DNA from: Acidobacteriota bacterium | GTDB lineage: Bacteria > Acidobacteriota > Terriglobia > Acidoferrales > 2-02-FULL-67-57 | Length of the DNA stretch: 11,078 nucleotides | Direction: 5' to 3' | Assembly (NCBI GenBank): GCA_016210895.1 | Contig: JACQTG010000267.1 | Location: 1 to 11,078 of the forward strand | The notes under the pieces: generated by a model | The model's input: only the letters and a program-made list of their open reading frames with translations | Told to the model about the DNA's origin: nothing | The model's database searches: none | Translations under genes and position numbers: made by a program | Shown: positions 5,532 to 11,078 of the stretch, one piece after another | Position numbering within the stretch: the first letter of the stretch is position 1 | How the letters are laid out: the number at the start of each line of letters is the position of its first letter

Positions 5532-7083
5532 GCAACGCCCCGGGAAAGGCCTCCAGAATGTCGCGGGCGATCAGGGGCTGCTCGCCGAGTTGCGCGGCGG
5601 CCAAGTCGCCGGCGCGCCCGTGGAGGTAGACACCGAGGCTCAACACATCAGCCGGAGCCGCATCGCCGGATTGCGCCAGCAAGCCGGCCAGCAATCCCGT
5701 CAGCACATCCCCCGAACCTCCACTCGCCATCCCCGGATTCCCCGTCGGGTTCACGTACACTTGCCCCTCGGGCGTGGCAACGAGCGTTCGGTACCCCTTT
5801 AGGATAACGAAGGCGCGGTACTCCTGGGCGAAGCTCCGTGCTACGGTGATCCGCGCGCGCTGGACTTCGGCACTCGTTGTGCCGAGAAGTCGTGCCATTT
5901 CCCCGGGGTGAGGCGTCAGGACCAACAGCGGCGCCGCTCGTTCCCGCAAGATATCCAGTCGGCCAATCAGAGCATTGAGTCCATCGGCATCAACCACCAC
6001 CGGCAATTCGCACTGCTGCAAGACTGTGCGGGCGAACTGGACCGTTTCCGGATGTTGGCCGAGCCCGGGCCCCAGAGCGAGTACGGTCTTTCCCTCGAGG
6101 ATCTTGGCGAACCGCCCGTAGTCAAGCGCACGACTCGAAATCGTGCCTACTTCAGTTTCAGCGAGCGGCTCGGTCATGATCTCGGCCACCTGGCCGGCAA
6201 CAATGGGCAGCACACTTTCGGGCGTCGCCACTGTCACGAGACCAGCACCCGCCCGCAAGGCCGACAGGCCCGCCATCGCTGCCGCACCTGTTTTTCCTCG
6301 CGAGCCGGCCACCAACAGCAGGTGGCCAAAATCGCCTTTGTGAGCACCGCGCAAACGGCGAAACGGAAACTGTGCGAACTGATGAGCCGTGATCAGATTC
6401 AAGAAAAGCTCGGCGTTGTTCTCGTACAGCGCCGCCGGTGAGCCGATGGCCGCCACGATGAGCTTGCCTATTCGCTCGCAGTTGGGCGGGAGGATGTGTC
6501 CCACTTTGGGAGCCGTGAACGTGACCGTCGCGTCGGCTGCGACCGCCGGACCACTCAATTCCCCACTGTCAGAAGGAACGCCGGACGGAATGTCGACGGC
6601 TAGGACGCGCGTGTGTGTGCGCGCCGCATTGACAGCTTCTATTACTTCAGCCAGTAGACCCTGCACCGGGCCTGAAAGGCCGGTCCCGAGCAGCGCGTCC
6701 ACCAGAACGTCTGCATCAACCCAGCGATTCCGCTGAGATTGCCACGAACCGGCGGTGGTAATGGCGTCGGGCTTTACGCCGGTCTTCAGCAATGCCTCAT
6801 AGTTCACGCGCGCATCGCCAGCCAGGTCGGCGGGGTCGGCAAACAGTGCGACCGCCGGCTCAAAACCCGCCTGGCGCAAGTAACGTGCAGCGACAAAGCC
6901 GTCGCCGCCGTTGTTTCCCTTTCCGCAGAGCACGTGAATCTTCCGGGCCTGGGGGAACTCGCGGCGGAGGGCTTCGGCCACCTGACGCCCGGCGTTCTCC
7001 ATCAACGTCAGACTGGGGACACCGGCACGGGCGGACGATAGCCGGTCCACCTCGGCCATCTGCGCAGCAGTCAAAATTTTCAT
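5473..7083 (-). CDS. nnr: Bifunctional NAD(P)H-hydrate epimerase / ADP-dependent (S)-NAD(P)H-hydrate dehydratase (YjeF-type fusion)
   Basis: From ATG 7083 it encodes 536 residues, beginning MKILTAAQMAEVD, the typical family N-terminus; an upstream frame to GTG 7119 would overlap the preceding gene and is less likely. The N-terminal half is the epimerase (YjeF_N): GKGNNGGDGF (54-63), DALLGTGLSG (129-138) and VDIPSG (163-168). The C-terminal half is the dehydratase, a ribokinase-like fold: AGSRGKTGAA (259-268), ALGPGLG (336-342), DADGLN (365-370), TPHPGEMARL (390-399), and GNPGMASGGSGDVLTG (448-463), which includes the usual GxGDxLxG site. The pair repairs NADH and NADPH damaged by hydration: the epimerase interconverts R and S forms, and the dehydratase restores the cofactor using ADP. 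It follows the SDR gene by 16 bp and overlaps tsaE. No catalytic motif appears broken. Confidence 0.96.
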   Translation of the reverse strand: MKILTAAQMAEVDRLSSARAGVPSLTLMENAGRQVAEALRREFPQARKIHVLCGKGNNGGDGFVAARYLRQAGFEPAVALFADPADLAGDARVNYEALLKTGVKPDAITTAGSWQSQRNRWVDADVLVDALLGTGLSGPVQGLLAEVIEAVNAARTHTRVLAVDIPSGVPSDSGELSGPAVAADATVTFTAPKVGHILPPNCERIGKLIVAAIGSPAALYENNAELFLNLITAHQFAQFPFRRLRGAHKGDFGHLLLVAGSRGKTGAAAMAGLSALRAGAGLVTVATPESVLPIVAGQVAEIMTEPLAETEVGTISSRALDYGRFAKILEGKTVLALGPGLGQHPETVQFARTVLQQCELPVVVDADGLNALIGRLDILRERAAPLLVLTPHPGEMARLLGTTSAEVQRARITVARSFAQEYRAFVILKGYRTLVATPEGQVYVNPTGNPGMASGGSGDVLTGLLAGLLAQSGDAAPADVLSLGVYLHGRAGDLAAAQLGEQPLIARDILEAFPGALRELREQIGCELDRNYYVVP

Positions 7084-7099
7084 TCGATGAAGTAGGCGG

Positions 7100-7843
7100 T
7101 TAGAGCATCCAGCCACCACTCACGGTGAGCGCCTGGCCAGTGATGTAGCCGGCTTCCTCGCTCAGGAAGAACTTGATGGCCGCGGTCACATCGTCAGGCG
7201 TGGGTGGGCGGCCGGCGGGAAAGCGCGCGTCGCGGATGCGCTGCGCTTCCTCCACCGTCAGGTCTTTGTCGTCGAGAATCGAGGGGTTGACGACATTAAC
7301 GGTGATCGCGTGCCGCGCTTCTTCAATGGCCAGGGAGCGGGTAAAGGCGACCACCGCGGCCTTCGCCGCCGCATAGGCAGAGATTTTGGCCTGGCCGAAA
7401 GCGCGGTCAGCACCCACTGCCCCCATGTTTACAATCCGGCCCCAACGCTGCCGACGCATTACCGGCAGCACTTGCTTGCTCATATAGACCACACTCAGGA
7501 GGTTTGACGCCAACACCTGCTCCCACTCTTGGACGGTCGATTCATGTACGGGCCGCCAGCCAAATTCGCCCACATTGTTAACTAGAATGTCGATGCGGCC
7601 GAACTGTTTCAAAGTGGCTTCGACGAGTTTCTCGGCGTGCTGCGGGCGGGTGACGTCGGCCTGCACCATCAGCACTTCGACGCCACAAGCTTGGATCTGG
7701 CGCAGGGTGTTCTGGGCTGCGGAGCGGTTGGCGCGATAGCAGAAAGCAATGCGCGCACTTTCGCGGGCGAGTGCCAGCGCGATCGCCCGACCCAGACCCC
7801 GGCTGGCTCCCGTGATGAGTACAACGCGATGGATCAAACTCAA
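7100..7843 (-). CDS. FabG-like short-chain dehydrogenase/reductase lacking the usual catalytic serine
   Basis: The protein has 247 residues, a normal FabG size, from TTG 7843; GGAAGGGAA lies 8 nt upstream, and a second TTG at 7837 is possible. The cofactor motif TGASRGLG is at 11-18, Asp63 sits in QADV, and NNVG (89-92) replaces the usual NNAG. Asn114 and the Tyr157-x3-Lys161 pair are present. In E. coli FabG the catalytic Ser is in IGSVVG; here the matching stretch reads NMGAVGADRAF, with Ala142 in its place and a two-residue insertion before the Tyr. A complete N-S-Y-K tetrad is therefore not visible. The best fit is 3-oxoacyl-ACP reductase or a related ketoreductase, but reduced or changed activity is possible. 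It is first in a tight minus-strand operon with nnr, tsaE and a FabL-like reductase. Confidence 0.85.
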   Translation of the reverse strand: MSLIHRVVLITGASRGLGRAIALALARESARIAFCYRANRSAAQNTLRQIQACGVEVLMVQADVTRPQHAEKLVEATLKQFGRIDILVNNVGEFGWRPVHESTVQEWEQVLASNLLSVVYMSKQVLPVMRRQRWGRIVNMGAVGADRAFGQAKISAYAAAKAAVVAFTRSLAIEEARHAITVNVVNPSILDDKDLTVEEAQRIRDARFPAGRPPTPDDVTAAIKFFLSEEAGYITGQALTVSGGWML

Positions 7844-7881
7844 CTCGCCCGTTCCCTTCCACCTTCAGCCGTCTGGGCGGC

Positions 7882-7890
7882 AGTATATAC
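7882..7890 (-). promoter_or_regulatory. Possible -10 region before the SDR-nnr-tsaE-fabL-like operon
   Basis: The 76-bp gap after the phosphatase gene contains TGGTATATACT on the minus strand. It can be read as an extended -10 (TG-G-TATATA) or as TATACT (5 of 6 matches, 7887-7882). No convincing -35 is seen. It is the only AT-rich spot in the gap, which suggests that the operon has its own start. Confidence 0.3.
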
Positions 7891-7895
7891 CAGAA

Positions 7896-7911
7896 CCTCT
7901 GCGCCCAGAGG
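7896..7911 (-). terminator. Short hairpin just after the phosphatase stop
   Basis: CCTCTG (7896-7901) pairs with CAGAGG (7906-7911) around a 4-nt loop, 8 nt past the TGA of the phosphatase gene. No real U-tract follows on the minus strand (TTCTGG), so termination would be weak at best. Confidence 0.25.
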
Positions 7912-7919
7912 GAGACGCT

Positions 7920-9902
7920 TCAGCGCGCGCGGGCCACGAGCAGCGTCATATCGTCGGCCTGCTCTTCGGCCGCCGACCACTGCCGCACCTCGTCGAGCAG
8001 CGACTGGGCCAGCACGGCGGGTGGTTTCTGGGCGCGCGCCCGCACAACAGCCAGCAAGCGCTCCACACTGAGTTCTTCCCCGTAAGCGTTTTCGGCTTCC
8101 GTCAGACCATCGGTGAACCCGACGAGCACGCAACCGGGAGCCAGCGTGACGCACGCCTCCTCGTAGTGCACGTCCCCGAACAGGCCTACCACAGAGCCAC
8201 CGACTTCCAACCGCTCAACCCGGCCGTCCTGGAGCACAATGGGCGGGAGATGGCCGGCATTGGTGTAGGTCAGTGTCCGGTCGGCTTCGTTGTAGTAAGC
8301 ACAGAAGAGCGAAGCGTATTTTTCGCTGCTCGTTGTCTCATAGAGCTGCTGATTCAGCCGCGTGACCAGCTCGGCCGTACTCAGCCGTCCTTCCCAGCTG
8401 GCCAGGCGCGCAGCGGTCAACTGACTCCGCATCGCCGCCTGGATGGTGGCCATCAGGAGCGCCGCCGAGATCCCCTTGCCACTGATGTCCCCGATGGCCA
8501 AAACCACCTTGCCCGGACCGACCAGCCGATAATCGTAGTAGTCCCCACTCACCACCCGCGCTGGCTGGCAGCGTCCAACCAGTTCCAGCGTTTCCAGTTG
8601 GGGGATTTCGTGGGGGAAAAGTTGTTCCTGTACTTGGCGGGCGATTTCGAGCTCGTCCTGGAGTCGCTGGTTTTCCCGAGAGGCGGCGATGAACTCTTGG
8701 AGTGAAGAGGCCATCGAGTTGAAACCGTGCGCGAGCCCGCTCAACTGATCCCGGCCGCGGACGCGGATCCGGTGGGAGAAGGTGCCGGCCTGGATTTGCT
8801 CAGTCGCAACCTGGAGTTCGTTAACGGTACCGGTGATGCTACGGGTCAGCTTGATGCCGGTGCGCAGGGCCGCCACTTCGAGGAGCAGGAACAGCACCGC
8901 CACGGCGGTGAAAATGGCAAACGGGACCCCAGAAAACTCCCCCAGGCGTTGGGCCAGCGGACGGTGGATGGACGAGATCCGTGACTCGACCACCAACACC
9001 AGTGGCGGGCCTTCGCGCCCCGTGTTCCGCTCGGAGGTGGGCTGGGAAGCCACAAAAGAGAGCGAGAGATCCCACCAGCCGATCGGTGGCGGCAAGCTGC
9101 GCGTGTCCTCGATCAATCGGAGCACGGGATAGGCGTGCGTTCCAAGGTGGAAGGTGGGCTCATTGGCAAGCCTGGTGCCGCTTTCTTCGTCTCCCAACAG
9201 AGCCAGCCGAACCCTTCCCACATCCCTACCCAGGTAGGGCAATACGTCGGCGTCGAGCGGCGAAAAGAGCACCACGGTCGCCAGTTCGTTACCCAGGCGC
9301 ACGGGACGGCTCGAAACCACCTCCGCCCCCTCGCTCATCAGCACGCCCGTGAAGCGCTGGCCGCGCAGCCAGTCGGGCACGCGCGGAGCGGGTTGGTTGG
9401 AGACGAGCAGGTGGATTTCGGCGTGCGGATGGCGCTCGCGAGCAGCCGCTTGGTGCGCGGCGAGAATGCGTTGCACTATAGCCGGAGACAATTGGCTTTC
9501 CAGAGCCGCGGCGATTTCCAGTGCGGATACCACATCCGAGGTCGAGTCCTGCAACTCCGCCTGGAGGCCCTCGAGCTGGTCGGTGACGAGATAAACCGCC
9601 ACCCTGCCGTAGAGAGTCCAGGCTGCAATCAAGCCAATCAGCAGAAGCAAAACCACTGGGATGACGCCGATCAACACATAGACCACAAGCAGGCGGTTGC
9701 GCAGCCGCCAGAGCAGTTGCTGGCGCCAGCCGGCGAGACGCCGCCACGTGAGCAGGAGCAACAAGAGGAGGCTTAGGAGGCCAAAGACAAAGCTGAGGCC
9801 ACGGCTTTGACTCAGCGCAGCCACCCCCAAGCCGCCTAGAGAGATGAGCGCACCCCAGGCGACCTTCGAACGCGGACGCCACTGCACGGGGGAGTGAGAC
9901 AT
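7920..9902 (-). CDS. RsbU-type PP2C serine/threonine phosphatase with membrane-anchored sensor region and HAMP domain
   Basis: The protein has 660 residues. Hydrophobic stretches at about 14-30, 36-52 and 71-97 precede a region of about 230 residues, and a further membrane helix lies at about 326-346. This predicts an extracytoplasmic sensor segment between the last two helices. Residues about 347-403 are a HAMP domain, and 404-430 are a helical linker containing ELEIARQVQEQLFP, typical just before RsbU catalytic domains. The PP2C domain (about 440-658) carries SGDYYD (Asp454), GDISGKG (Asp472), NAGH (548-551), FTDGLTEA (Asp598) and QADDMT (Asp650, Asp651), so the metal-binding acidic residues are all present. 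Such proteins dephosphorylate a STAS-domain anti-sigma antagonist in response to an external cue, usually in partner-switching control of sigma factors. No STAS or anti-sigma kinase gene is in the window, so the target must be elsewhere. Confidence 0.93.
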   Translation of the reverse strand: MSHSPVQWRPRSKVAWGALISLGGLGVAALSQSRGLSFVFGLLSLLLLLLLTWRRLAGWRQQLLWRLRNRLLVVYVLIGVIPVVLLLLIGLIAAWTLYGRVAVYLVTDQLEGLQAELQDSTSDVVSALEIAAALESQLSPAIVQRILAAHQAAARERHPHAEIHLLVSNQPAPRVPDWLRGQRFTGVLMSEGAEVVSSRPVRLGNELATVVLFSPLDADVLPYLGRDVGRVRLALLGDEESGTRLANEPTFHLGTHAYPVLRLIEDTRSLPPPIGWWDLSLSFVASQPTSERNTGREGPPLVLVVESRISSIHRPLAQRLGEFSGVPFAIFTAVAVLFLLLEVAALRTGIKLTRSITGTVNELQVATEQIQAGTFSHRIRVRGRDQLSGLAHGFNSMASSLQEFIAASRENQRLQDELEIARQVQEQLFPHEIPQLETLELVGRCQPARVVSGDYYDYRLVGPGKVVLAIGDISGKGISAALLMATIQAAMRSQLTAARLASWEGRLSTAELVTRLNQQLYETTSSEKYASLFCAYYNEADRTLTYTNAGHLPPIVLQDGRVERLEVGGSVVGLFGDVHYEEACVTLAPGCVLVGFTDGLTEAENAYGEELSVERLLAVVRARAQKPPAVLAQSLLDEVRQWSAAEEQADDMTLLVARAR

Positions 9903-9913
9903 TAGCCGTCGAA

Positions 9914-9932
9914 TCCGACTTTTCCTGTCGGA
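9914..9932. other. Inverted repeat in the leader of the phosphatase gene
   Basis: TCCGAC (9914-9919) and GTCGGA (9927-9932) pair around a 7-nt loop, 11 nt before the phosphatase ATG. No T-run follows on the minus strand, so this is not a standard terminator. It could be a protein-binding palindrome or a structure near the ribosome binding site, since no clear Shine-Dalgarno sequence is visible. Confidence 0.25.
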
Positions 9933-9958
9933 GAAAAAGTGGCAGAAAGGCCGTTCGG

Positions 9959-9964
9959 TGTCAA
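9959..9964 (-). promoter_or_regulatory. Isolated perfect -35 hexamer upstream of the phosphatase gene
   Basis: TTGACA occurs on the minus strand in the 84-bp gap after the permease stop. No acceptable -10 is found at 16-19 bp (CACTTT or similar), so this is a weak promoter candidate at best. Confidence 0.2.
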
Positions 9965-9986
9965 TCCGGCGTAGTCGGGAAGTTCA

Positions 9987-11078
9987 TCAGCGGCTCTGCG
10001 GAGCTCGCGTTCGCGCAATGCGGCTGTGGCGAATGCCGTAGGCGAAGTAGATGACCAACCCGATGGCCATCCAGATGATTAGCCGCTCCCAGGTTTCCCA
10101 GGGCAGACCGTACATCAGCGCAAAGCAGCAAAGAATCCCCGCTGGACCCACAAACCAGATCAGCGGCGCGCGGAAAGGTCGCGGAGCGTCCGGTCGAGAG
10201 GACCGGAGGACCCACACGCCCGCACACACCAGGATGAAGGCGAACAGCGTGCCGATGCTCACCAGATGGCCTAGAACGCCGATGGGGAACAGGCCCGCCG
10301 TAATCGCCACGGCGATGCCGGTGATGATCGTAGTGATGTACGGGGTACGAAAGCGGGGATGGACTTTGGCGAACGCTTTAGGCAACAATCCGTCGCCGGC
10401 CATGGTCCAGAAGATGCGCGGCTGCCCCAGCAGCATCACCAAAATGACCGAACTCAAGCCAGCGATGGCGCCAATCTTGACCACGTAGCGCATCCAGTAC
10501 AACCCAGTCGCGTTGACGCCCACAGCCATGGGATCGGGAACATTGAGCTCGGTGTAGGGCACAATGCCGGTCAGAACACCCGCCACCAAGATGTAGAGAA
10601 TGGTGCAGATGACCAGGCTCCCCAGAATACCGATGGGCATATCCTTCTGCGGGTTCTTGGCCTCCTGGGCGGCGGTGGAGACGGCATCGAAGCCGATGTA
10701 AGCGAAGAAGACCACACCCGCGCCCGTAACGATCCCCGTCCAGCCAAATTCCTCGAACGTGCCCGTGTTGGGCGGGATAAACGGAGTCCAGTTCTGCCGG
10801 TTGATATAGGCGACACCGGCGGCAATGAAAGCAATCACCACGGCCACCTTGAGGAACACGATAGCCGTATTCACGTTGGCCGACTCGCGGATACCCACCA
10901 CGAGGAGAGCGGTGACAACGGCGATGATGAAGATGGCGGGGAGATTGATGATCCCGGAAACTTGCGTGCCGTCCGCCAGCGTCACCTTCAAGAACGGCCC
11001 GGTGGTAAATTGGGGAGGAATGGTAATGCCCAGGTCCTTCAGGAAGCTCACCACATAGCCCGACCATCCCACCGCCAC
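9987..11078 (-). CDS. APC-superfamily amino acid permease, cationic amino acid transporter/YfnA type (C-terminal part)
   Basis: The frame is open to the window's right edge, with 363 or more residues visible, so the start lies outside; the GTG at the edge (VAVGWSGY) looks internal. The residues [20 protein letters not shown] are a hallmark of cationic-amino-acid-transporter-like APC permeases (helix 6 and the loop after it). [15 protein letters not shown] matches the conserved cytoplasmic loop with MAxDGLLP, followed by HPRFRTPY. About eight to nine hydrophobic helices are seen, including a pair near the C-terminus, then a basic tail. The role is proton- or sodium-driven uptake or exchange of amino acids across the inner membrane; the substrate cannot be read from sequence. 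It is 84 bp upstream of the phosphatase gene on the same strand, and a functional link is not evident. Confidence 0.93.
   Translation of the reverse strand: MAVGWSGYVVSFLKDLGITIPPQFTTGPFLKVTLADGTQVSGIINLPAIFIIAVVTALLVVGIRESANVNTAIVFLKVAVVIAFIAAGVAYINRQNWTPFIPPNTGTFEEFGWTGIVTGAGVVFFAYIGFDAVSTAAQEAKNPQKDMPIGILGSLVICTILYILVAGVLTGIVPYTELNVPDPMAVGVNATGLYWMRYVVKIGAIAGLSSVILVMLLGQPRIFWTMAGDGLLPKAFAKVHPRFRTPYITTIITGIAVAITAGLFPIGVLGHLVSIGTLFAFILVCAGVWVLRSSRPDAPRPFRAPLIWFVGPAGILCCFALMYGLPWETWERLIIWMAIGLVIYFAYGIRHSRIARTRAPQSR

Noticed and set aside
5908..6441. A 177-codon + strand frame inside the nnr gene
   Set aside because: The opposite strand encodes the full, motif-rich NnrE/NnrD fusion. This frame has no domain or ribosome binding site.
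9135..9776. A 213-codon + strand frame inside the phosphatase gene
   Set aside because: It is a shadow of the RsbU-like gene, with a Gln/His-rich composition typical of antisense to membrane and linker codons.
1..11078. Mobile element, phage, CRISPR or defence island
   Set aside because: I found no transposase, integrase, direct or inverted terminal repeats, spacer-repeat periodicity or known defence domains; selC is a tRNA gene but has no integrase or att-like repeat beside it.

Overview
The window is a GC-rich, densely packed stretch of bacterial chromosome. It has nine confident protein-coding genes (two cut by the window edges), one weak small ORF and one tRNA gene. The taxon is not decided by anything here. 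The mix of a large RsbU-type phosphatase, a CoA-disulfide-reductase-like flavoenzyme, a FabL-like enoyl reductase and selC suggests an environmental lineage such as Acidobacteriota, but this is a weak inference. I see no phage, IS, integrase, CRISPR array or plasmid functions, and no switch in base composition that would mark an island.

Left part (1-1155, + strand): the 3' end of a pyridine nucleotide-disulfide oxidoreductase, then a thioredoxin-fold peroxiredoxin with a CPVC motif. Together they look like a thiol redox pair. A perfect 9-bp hairpin at 1135-1155 closes this unit and also lies at the end of the convergent minus-strand unit.

Middle (1156-4242): on the minus strand are a roughly 830-residue protein with a helical N-terminus, a coiled coil and a divergent class III nucleotidyl cyclase domain; then, 25 bp downstream, a selenocysteine tRNA gene (selC, anticodon TCA) with a perfect TATAAT box in the gap; then a possible 55-residue very basic ORF. 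Divergent from the cyclase-like gene, on the + strand, is a 70-residue Cys/His-knuckle protein with one C-terminal membrane helix.

Right part (4252-11078, all minus strand): in order of transcription, an APC-family amino acid permease (5' end outside the window), an RsbU-like PP2C phosphatase with a HAMP domain and a membrane-anchored sensor region, a FabG-like SDR, a bifunctional NAD(P)H-hydrate repair enzyme (nnrE-nnrD fusion), tsaE, and a FabL-like enoyl-ACP reductase. The last four are spaced by 16 bp or by overlaps and are almost certainly one operon. They join metabolite repair, t6A tRNA modification and fatty-acid-type reductases.

Most of the window is ordinary housekeeping. The places most worth a second look are the divergent cyclase-like protein, the selC locus with its own tight promoter and small basic ORF, the FabG-like SDR that lacks the usual catalytic serine, and several -10 boxes lying unusually close to start codons. 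I do not see a convincing new multi-gene system.
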